A stretch of DNA of 64,000 nucleotides. It comes from Calendula officinalis. Taxonomy: Eukaryota > Streptophyta > Magnoliopsida > Asterales > Asteraceae. This document shows, piece after piece, positions 1 through 22,191 of the stretch. The notes beneath the pieces were generated by a model. It made no database searches and was not told where the DNA came from. It was given only the letters and a program-made list of their open reading frames with translations. The DNA lies in assembly GCA_963853835.1 (NCBI GenBank), contig OY970820.1, forward strand, positions 44,056,907 through 44,120,906, given 5' to 3'. A program made the position numbers and the translations under genes. Position 1 is the stretch's first letter, and every line of letters begins with the position of its first letter.

Positions 1-41
1 ATTAAATCGTAAATAATATTTATTTAAAATTCAGGGCGTTA
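1..41 (+). mobile_element. 3' terminus of an LTR (truncated by window edge)
   Basis: The window opens in AT-rich DNA ending in GGGCGTTACA, after which a reverse-transcriptase reading frame begins mid-domain. The same type of ending (GGGGCGTTACA) closes the solo LTR at 36423-39003, so I read bases 1-41 as the right end of another LTR element inserted into, or recombined with, the Ty3 pol gene. The matching left end and target duplication lie outside the window. Confidence 0.55.
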
Positions 42-2777
42 CATTTAGCTCCCACCGAGATGCGGGAATTGATGACTCAATTGCAAGATTTGTTAGATAA
101 GGGTTTTATTCGTCCGAGTTCGTCACCATGGGGTGCACCGGTGTTATTTGTCAAAAATAAAGACGGTTCGATGAGAATGTGTATTGACTACCGAGAGTTG
201 AATAAGGTAACAATTAAGAACCGATACCCGTTGCCGAGAATTGACGACTTATTCGACCAATTGCAAGGTGCTAGTTATTTCTCGAAGATTGATTTGAGGT
301 CGGGTTATCACCAAGTTCGGGTGAAAGAAGACGACACCGAGAAGACGGCGTTTCGTACACGTTATGGTCATTATGAATTTCTAGTGATGTCGTTTGGTCT
401 TACAAACGCGCCAGCCATTTTTATGGATTTGATGAATCGGGTTTGTAAACGGTTTCTTGATAAGTTTTTGATCGTGTTCATTGATGATATTTTGATTTAT
501 TCGAAAACCGAGGAAGAGCACGAAAGTCATTTGAGGCTTGTTTTAGATGTGTTGAAACGGGAGAAGTTGTATGCTAAGTTCTCAAAATGTGAATTTTGGT
601 TGCGGGAAGTGCAATTATTAGGTCACGTGGTGACGTGTGATGGTATTAAGGTTGACCCGTCCAAGATTGAAGCGGTGTCAAATTGGGAGCCTCCGAGGAC
701 TCCTATCGAAGTTAGAAGTTTCCTTGGATTAGCCGGTTATTACCGAAGATTTATACAAGACTTCTCAAGAATCGCGATTCCACTAACAAAGTTAACGAGG
801 AAAAGTGAGAAGTTTGTGTGGGAGAAGAAGCAAGAAGAAGCGTTTAAATTGTTGAAGGAAAAGTTATGTAACACGCCGATTCTTACGTTACTGGATGGTA
901 TGGAAGATTTCGTGGTTTATAGTGATGCTTCGAATCAAGGGATCGGTTGTGTGTTGATGCAACGAGGTAAAGTGATCGCGTATGCTTCGCGACAATTGAA
1001 GAATGCGGAATTGAGGTACACGACACACGAATTGGAGTTGGCGGCGATCATATTTGCCTTAAAGTTGTGGAGGCATTATTTGTATGGTACTCGGTGTACG
1101 TTGTACACGGATCATAAAAGTTTACAATACGTGTTTACGCAAAAGGATCTTAATATGCGACAAAGAAGATGGATCGAGTTGATCGCCGACTATGATTGTG
1201 AGATTGTGTATCATGCGGGAAAAGCTAATGTAGTAGCCGACGCCTTGAGCGAAAAGTTTATGAGAACCCGAACCGAGGAATTTTAACACGTATAGAAGTC
1301 GTCTCTAGTATTATCGAAAGAATCAAGAATGCCCAACGAGAGGTTATGGGAAAATACGAGTTAAAGACAAGAACGGTTAGGTAAGAACCAAAATTTTCTC
1401 GAAAATGCACAAGGGTTGAAGACCGTAGGCGGTCGTATTTGGGTTTCTAAGTTCGGTGGTATCCGAAAAGAATTGTTGAATGATGTGCACAAATCAAAGT
1501 ATTCGATTCACCCGGGAAGTACAAAGACGTACCAAGATATGAAACGGGTTTATTGGTGGCCCGGAATGAAGGCGAGAGTGGCCAAGTACATCTCGAAGTG
1601 TGCCACGTGTGCACAAGTAAAAGCCGAGCATCAAGTACCGTATGGGGTAGCTCAATCATTGTTAGTACCGGCCGGGAAATGGGAAGATATAACTATGGAT
1701 TTCATAGTAGGGTTACCGAAGACGAGTAAGGGTCACGATGCCATTTGGGTCATAGTTGACCGGTTGACCAAGAGTGCATTATTTTTAGCCATTCGGGAAA
1801 CGTTGCCACTTGAGAAATTGGCTAAGTTGTATGTTGATGAGGTGGTTCGACTCCACGGGGTTCCATTGTCTCTTGTATCCGATAGAGACGCGAGGTTTAC
1901 CTCGAGTTTTTGGCGATCTTTACAAGAAGAGTTGGGTACAAAGTTGCGGTTGAGCACGGCTTATAATCCGCAAACCGACGGTCAAAGTGAAAGAACAATT
2001 CAAACGGTGGAAGATATGTTGAGATCGTGTGTGTTAGATTTCGGTGGTAAATGGGATGAACATTTACCGTTAGTCGAGTTCTCGTATAATAATAGTTATC
2101 ACCCGACTATTAGGATGTCGTCTTATGAGGCGTTGTATGAGAGAAAGTGTAGAACTCCATCGTGTTGGCTTGAGGCGGGAGAGACAAAGCTCACGGGTCC
2201 CGAGATCGTGAGGGTAACGAATGAGAAAATTGGTATTATACAAGCCAACATGAATGTCGCCCAAGATAGGCAACGAAGTTATTCGGGTTTGAAGAAAAGG
2301 TCATACGACTTGGATGTCGGTGATATGGTCATGTTGAAAGTATCACCTTGGAAAGGTGTAATGCGGTTTGGTAAGAAAGGAAAGCTAAGTCCAAGGTATG
2401 TTGGACCATTTAAGATATTGAAAAGGGTTGGGCCTCAAGCGTTTAAGTTGGAACTTCCACCCGAGCTTCAAGGTGTGCATGACACCTTTCACGTGAGTTA
2501 TTTGAAAAAGTTTATCGGGGAAGCTGAAAATACTATTTCATTACAAGAGTTGCGGGTTGACGCCCCGAACCGGTTGATTGAGGAGCCCGAGGCGATATTA
2601 GAAACAAAAACGAAGAAGCTTCGAAATAAAGAGATCGAGTTGGTGTTGGTCAAGTGGAAGCATTCACTTGGGCCGAATCTGACTTGGGAGGTCAATGACG
2701 AGATTCGAAAAAGATACCCGGATTTCGTGAACTATGATGAGATTCCGAGGACGGAATCTTCTTAAGGGGTAGATAGT
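42..2777 (+). pseudogene. Broken Ty3/gypsy (chromovirus-type) pol: RT, RNase H, integrase, chromodomain-like tail
   Basis: Polyprotein remnant of an LTR retrotransposon. The first open stretch (60-1286) covers reverse transcriptase, with the FIDD catalytic box and SKIDLRSGYHQ motif, and then RNase H (DASNQGIGCVL, YTDHKSLQYVF). It ends at a TAA near 1284. The second open stretch (1416-2765) holds the integrase zinc-binding HHCC region (HPGS...CATC), the DDE core (MDFIVGLP, SDRDARF, NPQTDGQSERT) and a C-terminal chromodomain-like segment (LVLVKWKH...LTWE), which places it among chromoviruses, probably Tekay-like. Between 1286 and 1416 stops occur in the joining frame. Gag, protease and the start of RT are missing because of the junction at 41/42. 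The element is dead. A short purine run (AAGGGG, 2764-2770) before the LTR is the likely polypurine tract. Confidence 0.93.
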
Positions 2778-4487
2778 TGTAACGACCCGAAATTTGTAAA
2801 TAAATAAATTGTATAAAATATGATAAATATGGATAAATCGTTTAAAGAACGTAGGAATTGGTTTCGTGTCATTTGGACACCGTATGAGGAAGTTATGGGC
2901 GAAACCGGGTCGAGACAACAACCGAAAAATGCAGCCTTGCTGCATTGAAGAGTTCACGCCGCGAAGATGGGTTCCTGACCGGGAACTGTCTTCAGAGAAT
3001 AGGGCTTTCGGGCGTGAAGTAGTTCACGACCAGTTAACGATCGCGAAGAATGCGAGTAAGAAGAGAGTTCGCGACGCGAACTTAGTTCATGCCGTGAACT
3101 TCTGTCGACAGCATTAAAGTCGGGTTTTAGCTCATTAAATGCCATATCAAAACCCTAGTTCTCTCCTTGGCGGTTTTCGAGCATAAAGGCTGATTGGTGG
3201 TGATTTCTTCTCAAAAGCTTGGTAGATTTCACTCCTAAGTGAAGATTAAAGGTATATCTTCATTCCTTGATCCTTGTAGCTTAAGATCTATGTATTTTGA
3301 TGCTTGGGTTTGAAACCCTAGTTCTTGAGGTTATGGTGTTATAAATGATGTATACACTTAATAGATGGTATATTAACAAAGGAAACAAGTGTATGATGAT
3401 GATTTGTGAGAATCTTATGGGTTGGTTAAACCTAGGGTTTGGTAAATCACCATAATTGGGGGAAAGTGTTAGTTGATGGTATCTAGTGATAAATGGATAC
3501 ATTATTGGTAGTATGTGATGTTGAACATCTTATGATTATTGTATTAGGCTTTCGGTGAAGTCTTGGAAAGTTGACCGAATTGTGAAGCAAGGGAACCGGC
3601 GGAAGGTTTACGGTTGGAGCATTATTTGCTAAGGTGAGTATGTGTGGAAATTTACTGAGTACATAGCCTATGAAATACATTTTATTACTTGTGTTATGGT
3701 CTATTTGCTTAATTGTGTAGACTAGTAGTTGATAGTTAGTTATACCGATAACAGAATTGAACTAACTTGTTTGATGATAGACGTGATAGCCGAGAGCTAG
3801 ATTGACATAACCATTGAGTTATGATATGTTGAGATGAGGTGATGATGCGGGGGACCCCCGGTCATGAGGTGTGGTGTGAGGGGCAGTTGGGTGGATTCCC
3901 ATCAACTCAACCACGGTAGTAGTCTTGCTAACTGGAGGTAGTCCGGCGAGTAAGGCAGGTATCGGTAGATTGGGCGAATCCCTCTTGCCGGTATCTTGAG
4001 GCTTATTAATGGCGATGGATTTCGGTTAATAAGTCAATGTGGTTCTAGTTAGTTCGGGGGCAACCCGATAACTAGATATGATTGCTAGGAAAGCAAGGTA
4101 TTAGTGTCACAATAGGGTGACTAGATAGATGGACGAGTTACTTATATGTTACTTATATGTCTTGCGACTATTATTATTATCGGGTCTAAACCCATGTAGC
4201 TCACGAGACGTTTTTGTCTCACGTACTCCTTGTTTGTTTTGCTATGTACTCGGGTTCGGGATCGAAGGTTTAGGTACGCATGGATAGAGATGCGGGGCCT
4301 AGAGTAGAAGAACATTAGATTGGATTTATGCTTAGCTTTGGTTTTGATCTATTTTGTAACACCAAACTTTATACTCTGATATTCATACCAAAGGTTTTTG
4401 TAAATCCATATTTTGGAATAGTTCTTCTATTTATGAAAAATGATATATATTGGGCAAATGTTTTGTATTAAAATTTGAGGTGTTACA
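2778..4487 (+). mobile_element. 3' LTR of the Ty3/gypsy element
   Basis: 1,710 bp starting TGTAACGACC and ending GAGGTGTTACA, with terminal inverted hexamers TGTAAC/GTTACA, directly after the pol gene and purine tract. The right half carries a block (CACGAGACG...GTCTCACGTACT, about 4200-4230) that recurs at 35470-35495 and, inverted, at 53105-53150. Bases about 2950-3110 hold several short palindromes of the form TTCRCGNCGTGAA. The solo LTR at 52857-55395 (minus strand) belongs to the same family. Confidence 0.88.
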
Positions 4488-4499
4488 ATAACAAACTAG

Positions 4500-4900
4500 G
4501 ATTAGTACACCAATTAGACCAATACATACTCGGCCAAACAATCTTCGATCTACTCCTAACCAGCAACCGAAGGTTGATTCATTGAAGTTTATAGTTAGTG
4601 TCTTTCTATCGAATCTGAGTTACCGGCTCTCATTTGAAATAGGAAATCCACGGGAAGAACGAACCGGGAGACTATGACTTTCGGGGTTAGCGGGTTTTTT
4701 TAGGGTACTCCTGGGAACATGTCCAGTGGAGACGGAGTGGGGCCTGTAGCTCAGAGGATTAGAGCAGGTGGCTACGAACCACGATGTCGGGGGTTCGAAT
4801 CCGTCTACTGAGTCAGTGACATAAGTAGTATCCTCTGCAGCAGTCAATTCATTAATCAATATAGAGACAAGTTTGACTTGTAAAAAAAGACGTGAGTGTG
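4500..4900 (+). other. Probable organelle-derived patch (NUPT/NUMT candidate)
   Basis: Sequence of different texture from its neighbours surrounds a tRNA-like stretch that closely resembles plastid trnR-ACG. I infer transfer from an organelle genome, but cannot align the flanks from memory. The left edge abuts the LTR end at 4487; the right edge is unclear. Confidence 0.4.
4740..4815 (+). pseudogene. Decayed tRNA-Arg(ACG)-like sequence
   Basis: Starts GGGCCTGTAGCTCAGAGG, keeps the D-arm (GCTC...GAGC), an anticodon loop CTACGAA with anticodon ACG, and a T-loop GGTTCGAATCC, all very like plastid trnR-ACG. The 3' acceptor half is replaced by unrelated bases (TACTGAGTCAG) that cannot pair with GGGCCTG, and the first base pair of the anticodon stem is mismatched. 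It is therefore unlikely to be a functional tRNA. Confidence 0.6.
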
Positions 4901-6000
4901 CCTAAAACTATGCGCGACTGATTCCGGGCTTAGTATCTTCAGTTTCATCTTAAAGGCTGACTTGCATCACTCTAATTGGATTCCTTGCTTGCATCAAGTT
5001 GCTATTTCTCGGTAAAGAATCAATCAGGAGTAGGTTGGTTTCATATGAGGGGAAAAACATAAAGAAAAACCATAACCATTGAGTTTTACTACATGTTTCT
5101 TCCAATTTACATTAGGAGCATTAAAACCATTCGTGCACCTATGCTAATGGTTCATTGGTTTCGTCGTTAGAATTTGTCGGATTTTCATCGGAGATCTGAC
5201 TAGATTCGGGACAAGTTCAGTCTGTTGAAGGAGTGAAAGAGACAGAAAAGGTAGAGATGAGGAAATGGAAGAGAAATAAAAGATTAAATGTATTATTGTT
5301 ATTATTATTATTATTTCAATAACATTTAACAAATTATTTTCTATTTTATTTTCAATTTAATCTTTCTTATTTTGTTTTTATGAGTTTTTTATTTATTAAT
5401 AATATTAAGATTTGTAATTAAATTAAAAAAAATTATGATTTGGGAATGATGTGATAAAACTGTTAAGTCGGGAATGAGATGCTTTTGTTAATAGGGAAAA
5501 AATCAATGTGCTGCTAAGGGACGTTCTTTCAACTCGTTGATAGTTTCGCATCGCCATAGGGATGAGCTTATACAACTCGTCGTGGAGTTGTGTGTGTGGG
5601 GTGGGTTGGGGGGTATATATTAATATTTTTTTAAGTGGGGATAAATTAGTGATGAATTACTGTTAGCACAACCTAACCCATCGTTAAGGAAAGGGGTGAT
5701 ATGACGCTACTATAATAAGTAATAACCCCTCGGTTTTTCCTTTGTCGAACGTAAGACCCATGTAGTTAACCAAAAGGACAAACACCCCACTATAAGCTTA
5801 AAAACTCCAGCAAAATTACAAAATATAAGAAACAAACGGTCAAATGGGCTCATATTTTAACACAGCCTCAAAAAAATTCGCTTTAGCAAGGGGCTAGTGA
5901 AAATAAATCGTATATACATTAAACTAATATTATATCCGGAAAAGCTGTAAAAAGAATATAGATATAACCTGTACACGATTATCACACAATGTCATTGATT
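4901..6000. other. Intergenic, no gene recognised
   Basis: AT-rich sequence with a short TTA run near 5290-5315. I see no coding similarity, tRNA or clear terminal inverted repeat. The 3' end and untranslated tail of INO80 (minus strand) should lie in the right part. Confidence 0.5.
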
Positions 6001-15549
<9,549 letters not shown>

Positions 15550-15900
15550 AAGGTGTCGGAAATCGGCAATCTGAAGAAGAAAGAAAGTGAAACCCTAGGT
15601 TTGTGAAGAGAATGACGAATTTTATTTGAGAGTAGAGAGAGAGAAAGTGAAACCCTAGGCCTGTTGGAGAAGAAGGCGGAGAAGGTGCGCAGGATAAGAA
15701 GCTACAGGCGTACAAGTGAATTGGCATTGTGAGTTTGAGGGCCTGATGCTAATGTGCGCCGCTATTGGGTATTGATTGATAACGTGAGCCCGTGTATTTT
15801 CCCTTTTTGAACCCAAATAGCAGCTCCAGATCAACTTTTCGGTCTCTCTGTACACAGACTTCCTTAAAACAGAGATGGTTGAGATTAGTTAAGGTGTAAG
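15550..15900 (-). promoter_or_regulatory. INO80 upstream region with two telo-box motifs
   Basis: Two copies of AAAGTGAAACCCTAGG occur at about 15584-15599 and 15644-15659, separated by 60 bp, next to GA-rich runs. AAACCCTA telo-boxes near start sites are typical of plant housekeeping and growth genes. I see no clear TATA box. Confidence 0.5.
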
Positions 15901-16788
15901 CGGGTCCACCATAAACACTTTGTGGTAAATCTTAATTATATCCACGTCGCAATCTTTAATATATAACACTTGTTCCAAAACCAACGTTAACTCACATCTT
16001 CGGTTAATATCGAAGGAAATTTTAAAGTGTTGTCCATAACCTATTGATTATGTATTCAAGCCTTGATGGTGAAAGGTTCGAGAGAAAACATATTACCCCT
16101 TGTGGATGTCACTGCTTAGCCTCGAACAACTAACTTACTAACTAGCCGTTTAAAAAAAAAAAACTCACATCTTCAGTTTTTATCAAATTAATAAACATGT
16201 CAATCTTACTCACTATTTTATATATAAAATAGACACAAAAAAGAGCAATATCAATAAATTACTCACAATATCCGTCGCTTAACTCTTCGATTAACAGAAG
16301 CATTTCATCTACAGCACCCAACCAAAACGTCGTGCCATCGATGCTCAAGAATGAAGACACAATATACAGGCCAATCGAAGTGTCGTTTTCGTGTAATAAA
16401 ATTATAGGACATCTAAGGAATGCCTTAGGCGAATGATTAAAGTAAAAGAAGCATTTGGTCTTGGGTTCAAGAATACACTTTCTTGTTATACATTTTTAAC
16501 ATTTTAAAAATGACAAAATGTCTAATTAGTAATTACCCCTTAATCTAACTTTTAGAAATTGACTAAAAGGCCTCTATTTTTATAAACGTATTTTGACGTT
16601 TTTAATTTTGGGTTTATCGAATAAAAAATCTCGCAACATATCAATTTTATAACATAAGTTAAGAAACATTAATCTTTTTTTGACATTCCTATGACTTAGA
16701 ATACGTACAAATTAATATATTTGAATAATAAAATTAAAAGTTTAAAAGAACAAAAAATAGTCGCGTATGTCGAGGTAAACCGTGTAAT
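15901..16788. other. Intergenic, no gene recognised
   Basis: AT-rich DNA between the INO80 upstream region and a hAT MITE. No coding similarity or clear repeat structure seen. The last 8 bases (16781-16788) are the MITE target duplication. Confidence 0.5.
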
Positions 16789-17406
16789 TAGACCTGACAA
16801 AATCAGAAACGACACGAAAATTCGACACGAACCTGACACGAAATTAGTGGGTTTGGGTTAGAGGTTTCGAGACGTTTAAGTAAACGGGTTGACACGACAC
16901 GCAAGTTAAACGGTGTGGGTTAGTGTCAACATTTTCAACTCAAAGGTAACCCGAATAACCCGTTTAAGTACGTATATGTCTTAATAAATCTTATATTTTT
17001 AAATATATTATATGTATATATTATATCTTATTAGTTGTAGTAGAAACAACTGGGTTCTTATAATATATTGAGCTTAATCTTATTAGATTTGAAATTGTTA
17101 ATATTGTTTACCCTAATTTCATAGGTACAATTTTATTAAGTTTTTGTTGGGTTTTTATTACGTTTTTTGTTGGATTTGTATTATATTTTTATTATGTTTA
17201 ATCGCTATATGCGGATTTTTATGGCTTAAACAGGTTAATCGGGCTGGGTTGGGTTGACACGAAATTAATCGTGTCGGGTTTGGGTTAACATTTTGAACCA
17301 GTTTATTAAACGTGTCGGGTTTAAGTTTAGGGGTTTCAACACGTTTAATATCTCGACACGACACGAACCCAACACGACACGACCCATTTGCCATTTGCCA
17401 CGTCTA
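16789..17406. mobile_element. hAT-type MITE, 618 bp, perfect 8-bp target duplication
   Basis: Ends TAGACCTGACAAAAT and (inverse) TAGACGTGGCAAATG, flanked on both sides by the identical octamer CGTGTAAT (16781-16788 and 17407-17414). The interior repeats GACACGAAATT / GGGTTTGGGTTA phrases in both orientations and has no transposase. The 8-bp duplication is diagnostic for hAT. Confidence 0.92.
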
Positions 17407-17544
17407 CGTGTAATAACCAAATCAAAACGATCTACTTACCCGCGTTATATTATTCAAAACCCTAATTTCCCCCCTTTTTCTCTTCCAAAATCGTTTTCGC
17501 AATTAAGCTTTTCCATTTGTGTATATGTGAATTCATATACATTT

Positions 17545-17596
17545 ATGGCTGGCGATGAATCGGAAGTATCTACTGGATGCATCACGAACTGTTCAG
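17545..17596 (+). CDS. Orphan first-exon candidate (MAGDESEVSTGC...)
   Basis: An ATG opens MAGDESEVSTGCITNC and runs to a consensus-like donor (TCAG|GTAATG) after 52 nt. Upstream at about 17455 there is an AAAACCCTAATTTCCCCC leader typical of plant 5' UTRs, which also recurs at about 23920. I found no convincing following exon before the next gene, so this may be a truncated gene or a piece of a larger duplication. I do not recognise the protein. Confidence 0.3.
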
Positions 17597-18239
17597 GTAA
17601 TGCTAACAATTACACGATCTTACTAATGAATTTTAAAATAATTGTAGCTCTTGTGCTCACATAGATGACATAATTGCGTTCATATGCTGTAAATTGTAGT
17701 GCCATAATAAAAATATGTATGTATATATGCGTATATGTTGCTGAAATGTTTCAATGAAAGTGGAATTAGGTTATCAATAGTATTGCTTCAGTAATATGGC
17801 TATTGATTCTAGTTTTTCCTTAGAATGTCTCAGTTTATGTAGAATTAGGCACAAGCGTAAAGTTATATGTTTCATCTTTGATATTTGATCTATTAATCAC
17901 TTGAAGATGTATGATGGATTACACATGTCCGCCTGTTTACATTTTGTATATTTAATTAATTATTTCAAAACTCCACCTATTGGTTTGGTGTTTGATCGCA
18001 TGTGTGTCAGAGGTCATGTCATGCTTAACGAATTTAGTTTAGTCAATGTTCTGAATGCTTGTGGAATATCAGTATGGACAATCCAAGTAAATAATTGTAA
18101 TTAATTTGACATGTCAAAATCTAGTGATTAAACTGGAGATTGACAGTTATTCTTTTTAATCCAGATCAAGTTTGTGTGAATCATGAACTGGAATCTGTTT
18201 GTTTTACTATCTTATGTGTTGGTTGAAGTAAAATCTGAG

Positions 18240-18495
18240 GTCTGGTGATGATGCAAAACTGCCATTATCCTTCAAGAACACTATAAAAGAGGTCAGATTT
18301 CATTTCCTGTGTACATGTAACAACTTGTCTTGTCTCTGTAAATTTATCGGTTAAAACTTCTATTTTCCTTAAGTGGGCTAATGTGTTGGTACAACTTGCT
18401 GTACCGAATAATTCCTTCGAATCCGTTGTTTGATGTAACTTAAAATTACCATTGTAACCTTCAAGAATTAAAGGAAAATCACTGAATATACCCAT
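18240..18495 (-). pseudogene. Cytokinin dehydrogenase exon-2 fragment
   Basis: On the minus strand a short open stretch reads VVTCTQEMKSDLFYSVL, clearly related to exon 2 of the CKX gene at 27778-27905 (VVTCTDKINSDLFYGVL). DNA similarity continues past the exon border into intron-side sequence (compare 18330-18350 with 27890-27925). No other CKX exons are nearby, so this is a leftover from a duplication. Confidence 0.8.
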
Positions 18496-18811
18496 CTACG
18501 TTAAGTAAAGTAATTTGGAGGTTTATGCATAGCGTGAGTAGAGAGAAAGAGTCACATGATATGTGTAATTACTAAATAAAACTATCATCATTTATTTTGT
18601 CAAGAAGCCAAAATAGGAACAATTTCAAACAACATTAATTTGAAAATTTTAATAAGATTCTTCACCAAGTCACCAAGTATTAAACAGCTCTCTCATAAAG
18701 TACCTTTTAATACTATTTTTAACCTTCAAAAGAAGAAAAGTACTTCACAATTTCCACAATAAACACACATTATGATTCTGAAACCTTAATTCTCACAATT
18801 TTCAATCTTCC

Positions 18812-21800
18812 ATGGCTGGCCTTTATTCATACATCAAACTCGCTTCATCTTCATCAATATCTCAATCTTGTTATTCCAAAATCATATTCTTTTTATCACT
18901 CCTCTTGTTCTCTCTATCAGCATTCACATTTTTCCTCCAATTGCTTGATCTAACTAATGAACCGACATTCGGTTGGAATTCTCTAAATCGTCTTGAATTT
19001 TTGGGTATGCAACAAACTAACAATTGTGTGGATACTTTGGGCCAAAGTTCGACTCTTTCATTTCCTTATTTTAAGGATTTGAAGTTTGTTTTCAATTCCA
19101 ATATAAAACCTAAGGTAGTAATCATTAGCATCTATGCACTCTCTTGTTGAATGTTGATTTGGTAAACTGGACTGCTTTTTAGTTTTTACCCAAATTTTTT
19201 ATTGTATTTTATGTATATTTGTTTTATTTTTATATCATTGTAATCAATATTTGACTTCTTTGTGAAATAAATATTGTTATGTTATGATATATGTTTTGAT
19301 TGGCATTCCAATAAAATATGTACTAATGGAAACGTTTTTATTCCCTTCATAATTACATTTATTGAAGATAATAAATTCTTTTCTTAGCAACTGAATAATT
19401 TGAGAACGTTTTTTCTTCTTCATAACCACATTTATTTATTAAAAGATAATTTAGTTCCTTTATAATGTATGAGTTTATTTTGAACAATAAATTTTCAGAT
19501 GCAGTTATTTGCATAACGGAAATATATGAACTTATTATCTATCTATTATAGAAAGTAATAAAAAGTGAGGGACCAATTTTGTTATATTTTTACATTTTTG
19601 ATTTTAATAAATGGAGCCTTCTTACTCTTTATGTGATTTGGCTGAAGAATTTTGAACTGCAAACATTTTTTTAGTAATTTCATGCTAATAATTATCTTAA
19701 TGCATGATGTAATGGCAAAAACAAGTTCTTTTTTTATTCTAGTAAATTTTTAATTCTTCAAAATCGGACTAAATTATGAAAATATTTTTTTTATAAAACA
19801 TTGGTTATAGGCTATAATGAATAAATATATTAATAACCGATATATTGTAGCTGCAAAAAGTATATTATTAAAAAACTAAATAATGAAAATATGTTTATAA
19901 ATTCATTGAATTTCAGATATGCATTACTTCAACTACTTCAGCTGGTTTAGAGCAAATATTACCATGGATTTATTATCACAAAGTAATTGGTGTTACAAAC
20001 TTCTTTATATTTGTGGAAGGAAAAGCTGCAACCCCAAGTGTATCTAAAGTTCTAGAATCCATTCCAGTAAGTCTCGGTATTATTTTCATTTGCAGTCCCT
20101 TAACTTTAAAGATGGTCACTCGTTCTATATCATTTATTAAAAAAAAAATAATTTAGGTCCTTCTTGTTACAGAATGTGAAACTAGTACACAGGACAAAAG
20201 AACTTGAGGAAGAACAATCCAAAAGGTTGGATCATTTTCATTTATTTTTTTATAGTTTTAATTTTTTTGCCACACATAATTTAATGAATTATAATCTGAA
20301 TCTGCAGCCGAATGTGGAATGAGACCTCCATGTCAAACTACTTCTACAAACCATGCAACTATGAATTATTTGTCAAGCAATATCTCAATACGGAAATGGC
20401 TATTGTAATGGCAAAGGTGTGATTTTAATTCTCAAATTTTTAAAAAAAAAATAAGGAATCATTTATATTTAAATAGTAAACATGAGTGTGTATATATATA
20501 TAAATGTTTGTTTATTTGAAGGAAGCTGATATGGAGTGGATTATTCATTTGGATACAGATGAAATAATTCATCCAGCTGGCACTCATGAATACTCTCTTA
20601 CACAGCTTTTATCAGAAGTTTCTGAAAATGTTGATACGGTTGTATTTCCAAACTATGTAAGTTTTCAGGACAAATGTAAAATTACAATGGTAATTTAGAT
20701 AAAAAAAATCTTTTTTTTAATGTTTGATCTTATTCCTCTCTCATTGTTTTAGGAGAGCTGTGTTGAACGAGATGACATACAAGAACCATTCACCGAGGTA
20801 TTATATATCTATATCTATATCTTATAATGAGAACATTAGGGAAACTTAAAATATGCATAATAATTAATAATAATAATAATAATAATATATTACTTTGTAT
20901 AGGTGTCAATGTTTAAAAAGAATTATGACCACCTTTCAGAAGAAACATATCATAACAATTATCAACAATCAATGCAAGGTAATCCTGGATACTTTTTAAC
21001 ATATGCAAATGGTAAATCAGCTGCTCGTATTCAACAACATTTGCGTCCACACGGTGCACACAGATGGTACAATTACATGAAGACTCCAAAGTATGTCAAT
21101 TTTATTATTTAACGATTGTTACTACTTTGTGTAATAAGGGTATATTAGTAATTTCATTACATGTTTATTTATTTAGTGAGATCAAATTTGATGAGGCTGC
21201 GGTTTTGCATTACACATATGCCAAATTTTCAGATTTGACATCAAGGCGTGGTCGATGTGGATGTAAGCCTACTAAAGAAGAGGTTACAAAATGCTTCTTT
21301 TTGGATTTTGATAGAGCTGTGAGTATTTATGCTTCAATTATATTATATTATATTTTTATCTTTTTTTTTCTTATTAATTAGTTTAGGGCAAATTACACTG
21401 GCATGTATCCATATTAATTTATAAGTATCATTTGCTGCAGGCTTTTATAATTGCATCAAGTGCAACGAAGGAAGAGATGCTAAACTGGTAAATATCAATT
21501 AAAATTTATTTCATAATATCTGATTAACATAATCTGTAGTTAGAAAATTGTTTATGATATAAAAAGTAAGAATTATCATATTAATTCACACTTTATCTCA
21601 TAAATATCCTAACACATAATAATTTCACGTGTTCAACTACTAATTATAAAATCTTCAGGTATCGTGAACATGTTGTGTGGATGGACAAAGATCTAAATAA
21701 GGAACTTATGAAAGAAGGAATATTAACTCGCATATATTCTCCTATGGTAAAAACAATTCCCAACTTACAAATTAGAGGTTAAGTCGGGCGGGTTTGGTAA

Positions 21801-22191
21801 TGGGTCAAAATGGTCAAACAGGTTGGGCTGACCCATCAACACCTTTTTTTTTGTGAAGAACATCTGGGTTAACTATTATAACAAAACCTGTTTGACGCGT
21901 TGTCATATAAATGGGTTGAAATTGCTACCTCTACTCCACACCTTCCCAATTCCTCACTTTATTATTATTATTATTTTTTTTTTTTTTAATATTTCATTTT
22001 TATTATTGTTCATATCCATTTATCCATCGTAATGTTCACTACTTAAATAGGTGATTATGCAAGGATTGAAGGAAGCTGGTGTTTACACTTCTGTAATTAA
22101 ATCTGTGCATACAAGTGTATCAAAAGACACATTTTTGTCATCCAACGAGATTACTAATAGTTCTAGGAAAATCGGCAAGAAAGAACCTTGA
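18812..22191 (+). CDS. KOB1: KOBITO1/ELD1-like glycosyltransferase-family protein (11 exons, 466 aa)
   Basis: Exons 18812-19114, 19917-20066, 20173-20225, 20308-20416, 20522-20656, 20753-20797, 20903-21090, 21177-21318, 21441-21487, 21659-21746 and 22051-22191 join in phase through GT-AG introns to 1,401 nt ending in TGA. The N-terminus is a short cytosolic stretch and one hydrophobic segment (residues about 22-44), as expected for a type II membrane protein. The body matches plant KOBITO1/ELD1/ABI8 proteins: LPWIYYHKVIG, FFIFVEGKAA, a DTD motif in HLDTDEIIHP near residue 215, NYFYKPCNYELFVKQ, GNPGYFLTYANGKSAARIQ, HLRPHGAHRW, and the Cys-rich RRGRCGCKPTKEEVTKCF. Arabidopsis members are needed for cell elongation, cellulose deposition and ABA/sugar responses; the enzymatic reaction is not settled. 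It is somewhat shorter than Arabidopsis KOB1 because of a short N-terminus. No lesion seen. Confidence 0.92.

Noticed and set aside
2866..3117. Plus-strand 83-codon frame inside the Ty3 LTR
   Set aside because: It lies over the palindrome array of the LTR and is not kept in the related LTR at 52857-55395.
17901..18104. Plus-strand frame with FDRMCVRG...NEFSLVNVLNACG resembling a PPR repeat
   Set aside because: One weak motif, no neighbouring repeats and no preserved gene structure; chance or a very old fragment.
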